DNA of 64,000 nucleotides from Methanomethylovorans sp041447285 (lineage in GTDB: Archaea > Halobacteriota > Methanosarcinia > Methanosarcinales > Methanosarcinaceae), in NCBI RefSeq assembly GCF_041447285.1, contig NZ_JBGMEB010000018.1, positions 1 through 64,000 of the forward strand, given 5' to 3'. Below the pieces are notes generated by a model. The model was not told where the DNA came from. It worked only from the letters and a program-made list of their open reading frames with translations, and did no database searches. The position numbers were made by a program, and so were the translations under genes. The number at the start of each line of letters is the position of its first letter. Within the stretch, counting starts at the first letter, position 1. Shown piece by piece: positions 55,716 through 64,000 of this stretch.

Positions 55716-55726
55716 GTTTTATATAG
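55716..55726 (+). promoter_or_regulatory. TATA box of lonB
   Basis: The motif gttttatatag predicts transcription from about 55747. That rules out the upstream in-frame ATG at 55693 and leaves 55747 (leaderless) or 55801 as start. Confidence 0.5.
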
Positions 55727-55800
55727 CATCTATTTATGCAGAAAAAATGAAAACAAGGAATAGTCAGGTTGACAACAGAAATCATAACTGTGAGCAAACC

Positions 55801-57699
55801 ATGGATACAGAGATGACTACTATTGATCAGAGCGAACTTTATGATATCGATTTCAATACTACGGATTCGATAGATGTTCCAAAGTTATTGATAGATCAGA
55901 TCATCGGGCAGGAGCGTGCTGTGGAAGTGGTCAGAAAGGCTGCAAGCCAGCGTAGGCATGTGATGATGATTGGTACTCCCGGTACTGGTAAATCATTGCT
56001 AGCTAAGGCTATGGCAGAACTTCTACCCAAGGAAGAACTACAGGATATCCTTGCTTACCCAAATCCCGAAGATCAGAATAACCCCAAGATTAGGACAGTG
56101 TCAGCTGGGAAGGGCAGGGAAATTGTTATGGCCCATAAAATGGAGGCCCAGAAGAAAGCCCAGTCCCGCAATTTGCTGATGATGTTACTCGTCTTTGGTA
56201 TAGTCATATATTCTTTCTACGTTGACCAACTGTTATGGGGAATCATAGCTGCTATTATGATACTCCTGCTTACACGCCAGTTGCTGCCAAAAGAAGAAAT
56301 GATGGTACCAAAACTCATTGTAAATAATTATAATAAAGAGCACGCTCCCTACATCGATGCAACAGGTACGCATGCCGGTGCACTTCTTGGTGATGTACGC
56401 CACGACCCATTCCAGTCAGGAGGACTTGAAACACCTGCACACGACAGGGTAGAGAGTGGAGATATACACAAATCACACAAGGGTGTTTTGTTCATAGACG
56501 AGATCAATACCCTTAGCCTTGAATCTCAGCAAAGCATGCTGACAGCGCTACAGGAGAAAGAATACGCTATCACCGGGCAATCAGAACGCAGTTCCGGTGC
56601 TCTGGTAAAAACAGAGCCCGTACCATGTGATTTCATCATGGTAGCTGCAGGTAACCTCGATGCAGTAGAGAAAATGCATCCAGCCCTCAGGTCAAGGATA
56701 AAAGGTTATGGGTATGAGATATTCATGCGTGACTCCATGGAAGATAACCTTGAGAACCGCAGGAACCTTGTACGCTTCGTCGCTCAGGAAGTAATGCGCG
56801 ATGGTCACATTCCACCCTTTGATAGGTCAGCTGTCAATGAAGTCATCAGGGAGGCCAGGCGCAGAGCAGGAAGGAAAGGACACTTGACCCTGAAACTAAG
56901 GGATCTAGGCGGCCTTGTGAGGGTAGCCGGAGATATTGCTCATGCTGAAAATGCTCCCGTGACTACTGATAAACATGTACTTGCAGCAAAGAAAATAGCC
57001 CGTTCCATTGAACAGCAGTTGGCCGATAGTTATCTCGAAAGACGTAAAGATTACCAGCTGTTCCAGAAAGGTGGTTCAGCCGTGGGCAGGGTCAATGGTC
57101 TTGCTGTTATGGGAGGAGATTCTGGTATCGTATTGCCTATCATGGCCGAAGTGACTCCTGCTCAATCCAGTTCAGAAGGACGTGTCATAGCCACTGGTAT
57201 GCTCAAGGACATAGCAAAGGAAGCTGTCCAGAACGTATCTGCTGTGATAAAGAACATCACCGGAAAGGATACCGCAAACCATGATATCCACATACAGTTC
57301 ATAGGGACCTATGAAGGTGTGGAAGGAGACAGTGCGTCCATATCCATAGCTACTGCTGTGATCTCCGCCTTGGAGAACATACCTGTGGACCAGTCTGTGG
57401 CAATGACGGGTTCTCTCTCAGTCAGGGGAGATGTATTACCCATCGGTGGTGCCACCTACAAAATAGAGGCTGCAGCCTTAGCAGGCATCAAGAAAGTAAT
57501 AATCCCCAAATCCAATGAGGATGACGTGCTTATAGAAGAAGCCTATAAGGGTAAGATCGAGATAGTGCCAGTAACGAACATTATAGAAGTTATGGAGCAC
57601 AGCCTTGTGGGAGTCGATAAAAAGAGAATAGTGGAGAAGCTTACGAAACTGACAAACCTTAAGCTCAATCTCGATATTCCTGAAGTGGTTCCCACATGA
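55801..57699 (+). CDS. lonB: Membrane-anchored ATP-dependent protease LonB
   Basis: Archaeal Lon with AAA+ domain split by a membrane insertion. Walker A GTPGTGKS, then two transmembrane helices (LLMMLLVFGIVIYSFYV and WGIIAAIMILLL), Walker B VLFIDEINTL, and the protease domain with catalytic Ser in EGDSASIS and Lys in GGATYKIEAA. It degrades misfolded and regulatory proteins at the membrane. The conserved part begins at YDIDF; the ATG at 55801 is preferred, with 55747 possible. Followed 17 bases later by tldD. Confidence 0.94.
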   Translation: MDTEMTTIDQSELYDIDFNTTDSIDVPKLLIDQIIGQERAVEVVRKAASQRRHVMMIGTPGTGKSLLAKAMAELLPKEELQDILAYPNPEDQNNPKIRTVSAGKGREIVMAHKMEAQKKAQSRNLLMMLLVFGIVIYSFYVDQLLWGIIAAIMILLLTRQLLPKEEMMVPKLIVNNYNKEHAPYIDATGTHAGALLGDVRHDPFQSGGLETPAHDRVESGDIHKSHKGVLFIDEINTLSLESQQSMLTALQEKEYAITGQSERSSGALVKTEPVPCDFIMVAAGNLDAVEKMHPALRSRIKGYGYEIFMRDSMEDNLENRRNLVRFVAQEVMRDGHIPPFDRSAVNEVIREARRRAGRKGHLTLKLRDLGGLVRVAGDIAHAENAPVTTDKHVLAAKKIARSIEQQLADSYLERRKDYQLFQKGGSAVGRVNGLAVMGGDSGIVLPIMAEVTPAQSSSEGRVIATGMLKDIAKEAVQNVSAVIKNITGKDTANHDIHIQFIGTYEGVEGDSASISIATAVISALENIPVDQSVAMTGSLSVRGDVLPIGGATYKIEAAALAGIKKVIIPKSNEDDVLIEEAYKGKIEIVPVTNIIEVMEHSLVGVDKKRIVEKLTKLTNLKLNLDIPEVVPT

Positions 57700-57715
57700 G
57701 GATATTGGTTTTAAT

Positions 57716-59056
57716 ATGACCCACATGAAAAATGTTGACTTTTACGACGTAAGAGTGGTGGATGCCACTACTACGTCTATAATTATTGACAATGGAAATG
57801 TTGAAGAGATTTCTGTGAACTATACACGGGGTGGGGGTATCCGCGCTCTGTGCGGTGGTTCTTGGGGCTTTACTTCAGCTGATGGTTATTTCGATGAAAG
57901 AAAAGCACTAAATGCTGCTTCTGAACTTGCTATCAGCATGAATTCCCGGAATCCTAAGGAAAAAGTGGAGCTTAAACCAGTAGGGACACCAAAACTGAAT
58001 AACATTCCCCGTATAAAGATAGACCCCAGGGATATAGCAATTGAAGAAAAGGTTGAACTGCTCAAGGAAATGAGCAAACGGGCCAGGCTTGAAGGGATCA
58101 GCAGCACAAGTGCTGTTTATTCTGAATCAGAAGTAAAAGTATGTTATACTAACATTGATGGACTGGATTGTGAGTATGAACTTATTAGGTCAGGCTTTGC
58201 CGTTAGTGCAGTAGCTTCAGAGAACGGTGTTTACCAGGCGGGAAGAGAAAGCAAGTTTGGTGTCAAGGGATATGAGATATTCGATGAGAACAATGCTCTT
58301 GATCTTGCAACAACTGCTGCAAACTCGGCTCTCGAACTAATACGTGCCAAGCCAGCTAAAGGCGGTAATATTCCGGTGATACTTGACCAGGAGTTGGCAG
58401 GTGTGTTCGTACATGAAGCTGTAGGTCATGCTTCAGAAGCCGATCTGGTGCTTGAAGGCAGTTCTATCCTTGAGAATATGGTGGGAAAACAAATAGCTTC
58501 GCCACTTATTACTATAATGGATGACCCCACTCTCCACGAATATGGTTACTTCCCATTTGATGATGAAGGGGCACAGGCCCAGAGGACCACAATAATAAAA
58601 GATGGTGTATTAAATTCATTCCTGCATTCCAGAGAGACGTCTGCAAAGCTTGGAGGAGAACCCGGGCACAGCAGATGCCAGGGTTATTCCATGCCTATCG
58701 TACGCATGAGTAATACCTATATTGATAATGGCAAGTCTACCTTTGAAGAAATGCTCGAGGAAATAGGCGACGGTATGTATCTTATTGGTTCAAGAGGGGG
58801 ACAAGTCAATACAGGTGAAGGCATATTCCAGTTCAATGCCGAAAAAGCATATCTCATTGAGAAAGGAGAGATAACTACACTCATGAGAGATGTGTCTCTT
58901 TCTGGAAAAACACTTGAGATCCTCAACAATGTCACACATGTGGGCAATGATCTCAAAATGACCTCTGGCAGATGTGGAAAAGGTGGGCAACTGGTACCTG
59001 TAAGCGATGGTTCACCACATCTTTGTATTTCAAAGGCTGTTGTCGGAGGTGCCTGA
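57716..59056 (+). CDS. tldD: TldD metalloprotease subunit
   Basis: A 446-residue protein. The metal-binding HEAVGHASEAD (HExxxH) is present, as are FPFDDEGAQAQRTTII and SRGGQVNTGEGIFQF. TldD with TldE forms a heterodimeric protease that trims peptides in a chamber; it matures some modified peptides and CcdA-type toxins in bacteria. Its stop is adjacent to the tldE start, as usual for the pair. Confidence 0.93.
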   Translation: MTHMKNVDFYDVRVVDATTTSIIIDNGNVEEISVNYTRGGGIRALCGGSWGFTSADGYFDERKALNAASELAISMNSRNPKEKVELKPVGTPKLNNIPRIKIDPRDIAIEEKVELLKEMSKRARLEGISSTSAVYSESEVKVCYTNIDGLDCEYELIRSGFAVSAVASENGVYQAGRESKFGVKGYEIFDENNALDLATTAANSALELIRAKPAKGGNIPVILDQELAGVFVHEAVGHASEADLVLEGSSILENMVGKQIASPLITIMDDPTLHEYGYFPFDDEGAQAQRTTIIKDGVLNSFLHSRETSAKLGGEPGHSRCQGYSMPIVRMSNTYIDNGKSTFEEMLEEIGDGMYLIGSRGGQVNTGEGIFQFNAEKAYLIEKGEITTLMRDVSLSGKTLEILNNVTHVGNDLKMTSGRCGKGGQLVPVSDGSPHLCISKAVVGGA

Positions 59057-60367
59057 ATGTATGATCTTGCAAGGAGAGCCCTTAATGCTGCCTTAAGGGC
59101 CGGTGCTGATGAAGCTGAAGTTTATCTGGTAAAAAGTGAAGTGACCAGTATAGATATCCGCAAAGGTGTTATCGAAGGCTCCAAAGAGAACATCAATCAG
59201 GGCATGGGAATTCGTGCAGTTGTTAATGGTGCTGTTGGATTTGCAAGCACTAATATAGATACACGAATGGAAGATACCGCCAGGACTGCAGTCTCTTCGG
59301 CCAGGATACGAGGTACCGATCCGGAATGGAAATCCTTCCCCACCGATGGTAAATATCCTGAAATAAAGGGTACATTTGATCCCCAGATCAAAGATATGGA
59401 ACTTGATGAATGCATAGAGCTTTCTTCAAATATGCTGGAGGGTGCATCATCATTACCTGAAGTACTTGTGACTGCAGGATCATTTTCCCGTGTAGCAAGC
59501 AGACGTTTAATACTCAATAGTAACGGTATTGAGGTAGAGGATAGGGGAACTGCAATAAGTGGGTTCGTAGACGTTATTACTGGTCAGGATGAACCAACTA
59601 CTGCTTATGATTATGATATGTCCAGAAAAATGGACATTGATTTTTTTAATTTAGGAAAATCCGCAGCTGAACTTGCATCGAAGTCCAGGCAAGGCATTTC
59701 GATTGAACCTCATCGTACCGAAGTGATTCTGCATCCTTTTGCAGTTGCTGACCTTCTTACCGGAATTTTATCCTCTGCCATCGATGCGGATAATGTCCAA
59801 AAAGGAAGATCCAGCCTTATTGGCCGTAAAGGAGAAATGATCGCCACCGAGAAGCTCTCTATTATCGATGATGGATTGCTTGAAGCAGGTCTTGAGACAG
59901 CAATGGCAGATGACGAAGGTTTTCCCTCACAGACAACTCCTGTTATAGAGAAAGGTATTTTCAAGTCTTACCTTTACGACAATTATACAGCAGGTAAAGA
60001 AGGTACACGTAGTACAGGGAATGCTTCCAGACACTCCTATTCTGCACCTCCTTCTGTGGGTATTCGTAATTTTATCATTAAATATGATCAGAGCGACTTA
60101 ATAGAGGAAACAGATAAAGGCATCTACATTAACACTGTAATAGGTGCGCATACTGCTAACTATATTTCCGGGGACTTTTCTGTAGAAGCAAGAAATGCTT
60201 TTATCATTGAGAAAGGAGAGCTCGTTAAACCAATTAAGTCACTTATGTTATCAGGAAATGTTTTTGATATTCTTAAGAGCATTAATGGTGCAGGCAAAGA
60301 TGTAAGGCAAGTGGGTGGAACAGTCACACCTTCACTTAGAATAGCCGATATGAGTGTAGTCGGCTAA
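59057..60367 (+). CDS. tldE: TldE/PmbA partner subunit
   Basis: A 436-residue protein homologous to TldD but without the HExxxH motif, typical for TldE. VEVEDRGTAISGFVDVI-like and RNAFIIEKGELVKPIKSLMLSGN are recognisable. It starts on the base after the tldD stop, so the pair is translated together. Confidence 0.93.
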   Translation: MYDLARRALNAALRAGADEAEVYLVKSEVTSIDIRKGVIEGSKENINQGMGIRAVVNGAVGFASTNIDTRMEDTARTAVSSARIRGTDPEWKSFPTDGKYPEIKGTFDPQIKDMELDECIELSSNMLEGASSLPEVLVTAGSFSRVASRRLILNSNGIEVEDRGTAISGFVDVITGQDEPTTAYDYDMSRKMDIDFFNLGKSAAELASKSRQGISIEPHRTEVILHPFAVADLLTGILSSAIDADNVQKGRSSLIGRKGEMIATEKLSIIDDGLLEAGLETAMADDEGFPSQTTPVIEKGIFKSYLYDNYTAGKEGTRSTGNASRHSYSAPPSVGIRNFIIKYDQSDLIEETDKGIYINTVIGAHTANYISGDFSVEARNAFIIEKGELVKPIKSLMLSGNVFDILKSINGAGKDVRQVGGTVTPSLRIADMSVVG

Positions 60368-60583
60368 TCTTTATTTTTAAGTTTCATTTTTAATCCATTT
60401 AGTAATATTGCATTAGAGTGCTCTATTCAAGGCTAAATAATATATCTAATAAACTGGATATTATATATGTTCTATTATGGAATTATATGAAGCTTTGAGA
60501 GTGGTATTTTAGTTATTTGCGTTTCAAAATGCTTTCCGCCAAAGCTAGAAAACTATTCAATTTAAACGCATGGATCTGATCAG

Positions 60584-63500
60584 ATGGATTTTCGTATACT
60601 TGCAGATAATTCTAACGATATAGTGGTTGCATTTAATGAAAATATGGAGTGTTTGTATGCAAATGCTTCTATGGAACAAGCCACTGGGTTAAGTGCACGG
60701 CAGTTGATTGGCAAAAAGTTGCAAGAGGCAGAAATTCCGGAAGATGCAGTTAACTACTTGGAATATAAGATACAGCAAACATTTCTTACAGGTAAAGGTA
60801 CAGAATATGAAATCCAGCTGCAACTCTCCAGTAAAAGTGGTTATCATAGCTGGCAGTGGCAATTAATTCCAGAAAAAGGTTCCAAAGGAAATACATTAAC
60901 TGTTTTTTTAGTTGGAAGAGACATTACAGAGAAGAAACAATTAATAGATGCTCATTTTTTTGCAAGAAACAGATTCTATTCCCTTTTTGAGAACATTGTG
61001 GATATCTTTTTTGAAACCGATAAAAAGGGTACAATAACGTATATTAGCCCGCATGTAGAAAAATATGGATTTCAGGCAGAAGACATTATTTCCACTAATA
61101 TCCTGGACATTGTTATTCCAGAAGATAGGGAGCATGTAACAAGAGCGTATCTTAAACTCAAAAGGTATGGACGAATATTTCCTGTGATCCTGAGGATCAA
61201 AGAGAAAAATGGAAAGGTTTGTTGGTTCGAGTCTAGGTGTTCAAGGCAAAAAGATGCAAATGGAACTTTTCTGGGTATTACGGGTATTCTAAAAGATATC
61301 ACGGATCAAAAAATCACTGAAGAACGATTGTTGAAGATCAATCAGTGTTTATTGGCATTCACTACTGATCCTCTTGAGGCTATCGATCGTTTAATTGCAA
61401 CATCTGCACAGCTTCTTGGAGCAGATCATGCTCGCTATTATTGGATCGGTGGACACATATCTCACAGCCAGGAAAAAGCCATTACAGTTTCTCAAAAATC
61501 TTACAATATCATTTCAAAAAAAATAAGTATTGGGGACGAACATATTAGTACCATCTTTCTTTATTTCCCCCATGAATATGTCTTCTTGCAGGAAGATGAA
61601 TGGGTTCTGAATACCATAACTGCAGCAATAGCTTTGGAAGAAAAACGAAGAAAATCTTTAGAAGCGTTAAGGGAATCAGAGAACAAATATAAAATAATCT
61701 TTGAAAACTCTCCAATAGGCATTTTCTATATGGATCCCAGTGGCAAGATCCTTAATTGTAACGATGAATTGGTAAGAATAATTGGCAGCTCAAAAGAATT
61801 CATTCAGGGTTTGAATATCCTATCCGTACTTTCAAAAAATCCCTCTATTAAAGAAGGATTAAATAATATTTTAGGTGGAAAGCCATTTAAATATAGAGGA
61901 GAGTATATATCTCTTTTTTCAGGAAAAACAACTCCTATTGAAGCTTCATTAAGTACGCATGTTGCTGAAGACGGCAGTATTTTGGGTGGTATCTGCACAG
62001 TCCAAGATATCAGCGAACATCAGGAAAAAGAACAAGTGATACAGATACTTGAAGCTGTGAGTCTGGCAGCAAGTAAATTCCTGCAGATGGGTTCATCTTC
62101 AGAAAACTTCAATGAGGTTTTGGCTCAACTCGGAAAGGCCACGGATGTTAGCAGACTATACATTTTCCAGAATGAGATAGAAGAAGACGGAACGCTGTTG
62201 ATGTCCCAAAAATACGAATGGGTAGCCCATGGAATCTCTCCTCAGATAGATAATCCACTTTTACAGAGGCTACCATATAGATATGCAGCTCCACGCTGGG
62301 AGAAAATAATGAAAAGACGGTACCACATTGCAGGTCTTATCAAAGATTTTCCAGATGAAGAGCGTGAATCACTGGGGGAACAAGGAATACTTTCGCTTGC
62401 AACTGTGCCTATATATGTTGGAAAAGAGTGGTGGGGATTCATTGGATTTGATGACTGTAAGCATGAAAGAGAGTGGTCTATGGTTGAAATGGATGCTCTT
62501 TGGGCAGCAGCCGATACCATAGGAGCTGCGATCCACAGACAACAGATCGAAGCGGAGGTGAAGAAAAGTCAGGAAAGGCAGAAGAAGATACTTGAAGCTG
62601 TCCAGGCTGGTGTCATGCTAATCGATGCAAAATCTCATACTATAGTCGATGTAAACCCCGTAGCAATGCAATTTTTAGGAAGGAAAAAAGAGGAAATGGT
62701 AGGGAAGGTTTGTCATGAATTCATATGCCCCGCAGAAAAAGGAAAATGTCCTATTACAGATCAGAAGCAGGTAATAGACTCTTTAGAACGTGTGCTTCTT
62801 ACTGCAAAGGGCGAAAGATTACCCATTCTCAAGAAAGCAGCGTATATTGAACTTGATGATAGGCAGCTTATAGTGGAAAGTTTCCTTGACCTTTCTCATA
62901 TTAAAGAAGCTGAAAGGGCACTTATGGAAAGCGAAGAGAAATTCAAGACTCTTTTTATGAGTGCTAACGATGCTATTTATATATATGATGATATGGGAGG
63001 CAAGATAAAAGAAGTCAATGATATCGCTTCCGATATGCTGGGGTATAGCAGAAATGAATTGCTGGGCATGTCTCCGCGGGATTTCAACGCACCGGAATAT
63101 GCTGTAATGCTGCCGGATAGGCTGAAAGAACTTAAGAATAGGGGACATGCAATCTACGAAACCATCTATGTGGATAGTTCAGGTAAGAGAATTCCGGTGG
63201 AAGTCAGCAGCAGGGTAATTGAATATAATGGGCAAAAAGCAATTCTGACGGTTGCAAGGGATATAACGGAAAGAAAAATGGCAGAGGAAGTCCAGAAGAA
63301 GGAACTGCTTCTAAAAGAGATACACCATAGGGTTAAAAATAACCTTCAGGTGATTTCCAGCCTGCTGAACCTGCAAGCAAGGAACTTTCAAGAAAAAGAT
63401 ATCAAAAAAGCTTTCGCTGAAAGCCAAAACCGAATACGTGCAATGGCTATAGCTCATGAGAAACTGTACAAGTCAAAAGACTTGGAAAATATAGACACTG

Positions 63501-63919
63501 TAGACTATGTAAAAAATTTGGTAAATTATCTACTACAATCTAATTCTATAGGCACAGGAAAAGTTAGCCTTGAGCTCGATACCGATGAGATTTACCTGGA
63601 TATAGATAAAATCATACCCATTGGCCTTATAATAAACGAAGTTATTACAAATTCTCTGAAATATGCTTTTAACCCAGGTGAACAAGGTATTATCAGAGTT
63701 TCTTTTAAAGTTTCAGATACTTCGCTTATACTTACTATCAGCGATAACGGTAAAGGCATACCTGAAACTATCGATATCTTCAACACAGATTCTCTAGGTA
63801 CGCAACTGGTCACTACTTTGGTAGAGCAACTGGGAGGAAAATTAGAGCTTGATAGAAGTTCAGGTACTAGGTTCATTATGACTTTTAAGAACTTCAAAAG
63901 CCTTTGTCATTCCAATTAG
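60584..63919 (+). CDS. Soluble multi-PAS/GAF sensor histidine kinase (HisKA_2)
   Basis: A 1111-residue protein with no transmembrane segment. Order: PAS (about 1-115), PAS (130-245), GAF-like (255-350), PAS (365-485), GAF (490-655), PAS (665-780), PAS (790-900), then HisKA_2 with phospho-acceptor His in EIHHRVKNNLQVISSLLNLQ and HATPase_c (INEVITNSLKYAF; DNGKGIP). The fifth PAS contains a cysteine cluster CHEFICPAEKGKCP (about 709-722) that could bind a metal or sense redox. Methanogens carry many such kinases. No response regulator is adjacent in the window. Confidence 0.9.
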   Translation: MDFRILADNSNDIVVAFNENMECLYANASMEQATGLSARQLIGKKLQEAEIPEDAVNYLEYKIQQTFLTGKGTEYEIQLQLSSKSGYHSWQWQLIPEKGSKGNTLTVFLVGRDITEKKQLIDAHFFARNRFYSLFENIVDIFFETDKKGTITYISPHVEKYGFQAEDIISTNILDIVIPEDREHVTRAYLKLKRYGRIFPVILRIKEKNGKVCWFESRCSRQKDANGTFLGITGILKDITDQKITEERLLKINQCLLAFTTDPLEAIDRLIATSAQLLGADHARYYWIGGHISHSQEKAITVSQKSYNIISKKISIGDEHISTIFLYFPHEYVFLQEDEWVLNTITAAIALEEKRRKSLEALRESENKYKIIFENSPIGIFYMDPSGKILNCNDELVRIIGSSKEFIQGLNILSVLSKNPSIKEGLNNILGGKPFKYRGEYISLFSGKTTPIEASLSTHVAEDGSILGGICTVQDISEHQEKEQVIQILEAVSLAASKFLQMGSSSENFNEVLAQLGKATDVSRLYIFQNEIEEDGTLLMSQKYEWVAHGISPQIDNPLLQRLPYRYAAPRWEKIMKRRYHIAGLIKDFPDEERESLGEQGILSLATVPIYVGKEWWGFIGFDDCKHEREWSMVEMDALWAAADTIGAAIHRQQIEAEVKKSQERQKKILEAVQAGVMLIDAKSHTIVDVNPVAMQFLGRKKEEMVGKVCHEFICPAEKGKCPITDQKQVIDSLERVLLTAKGERLPILKKAAYIELDDRQLIVESFLDLSHIKEAERALMESEEKFKTLFMSANDAIYIYDDMGGKIKEVNDIASDMLGYSRNELLGMSPRDFNAPEYAVMLPDRLKELKNRGHAIYETIYVDSSGKRIPVEVSSRVIEYNGQKAILTVARDITERKMAEEVQKKELLLKEIHHRVKNNLQVISSLLNLQARNFQEKDIKKAFAESQNRIRAMAIAHEKLYKSKDLENIDTVDYVKNLVNYLLQSNSIGTGKVSLELDTDEIYLDIDKIIPIGLIINEVITNSLKYAFNPGEQGIIRVSFKVSDTSLILTISDNGKGIPETIDIFNTDSLGTQLVTTLVEQLGGKLELDRSSGTRFIMTFKNFKSLCHSN

Positions 63920-64000
63920 GTTCAGAAACCTTATTCATTACTATTATCAGTGAAAAAGCCATCATGGCAGCACATACATAGAAAGGCATCGTAAAAGACA
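63920..64000. other. Window end, no gene seen
   Basis: The last 81 bases after the kinase stop contain no recognisable feature. Confidence 0.4.

Noticed and set aside
55693..55800. Upstream start of lonB at 55693
   Set aside because: A TATA box lies between this ATG and the conserved protein start, so it would not be transcribed.

Overview
The window looks like a methanogenic euryarchaeon of the Methanosarcinaceae, possibly near Methanomethylovorans, Methanolobus or Methanosarcina (genus not settled). The grounds are archaeal ribosomal and RNA polymerase genes (rpl18e, rpl13, rps9, rpoN, rpoK, rpsB), the archaeal modified mevalonate genes, LonB, an intron-bearing tRNA, TATA-type promoters and methanogen-typical multi-PAS kinases. 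It is AT-rich, and the left 30 kb is clearly accessory in character.

Region 1 (1-6.8 kb, minus strand) is a surface-protein module. It holds a DUF7344-type winged-helix membrane regulator, three proteins with SipW/TasA (camelysin)-type N-termini, an archaeal type I signal peptidase, a DUF5305 protein and a short CHASE4-like sensor fragment. One cargo is a giant 12-residue repeat protein packed with N-glycosylation sequons. Another ends in 21 Gln-Gly dipeptides and has lost its signal peptide. This is the best candidate for an under-described system: an archaeal analogue of the bacterial TasA/SipW matrix operon.

Region 2 (7.4-25.3 kb) starts with an MrfA/Hrq1-like helicase fused to TPRs. A plus-strand glycan assembly and export locus follows: Wzm/Wzt-type ABC exporter, coiled-coil methyltransferase and three glycosyltransferases. 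Further membrane glycosyltransferases and an acyltransferase are interleaved with a dead ISL3 copy, an intact IS1634-type element with a 6-bp target duplication, and a third transposase relic.

Region 3 (25.6-29.2 kb, minus) is a tight four-gene set: DUF362, a UPF0104-type flippase-like protein, a PHP phosphoesterase and a UbiA-type prenyl-phosphate transferase. It suggests a lipid-carrier sugar pathway.

Region 4 (29.2-42.1 kb, minus) is conserved core: HIT protein, prenyl diphosphate synthase, RNase J, Fni, isopentenyl phosphate kinase, mevalonate kinase, MEMO/AmmB, S2, RpoK, tRNA-Pro with intron, RpoN, S9, L13, L18e, two conserved proteins, SerA and AlaX. Enolase, which often sits between rpoK and rpsB in Euryarchaeota, is absent.

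Region 5 (42.2-64 kb) is mixed: MFS and SLC13-like transporters, a flavin/PNPOx-fold protein, an Hsp20, a complete mrpABCDEFG Na+/H+ antiporter operon, an acetate transporter with a terminator hairpin built around its stop codon, three tRNAs (Gly, Phe, Val), LonB, TldD/TldE and a large soluble multi-PAS/GAF histidine kinase.
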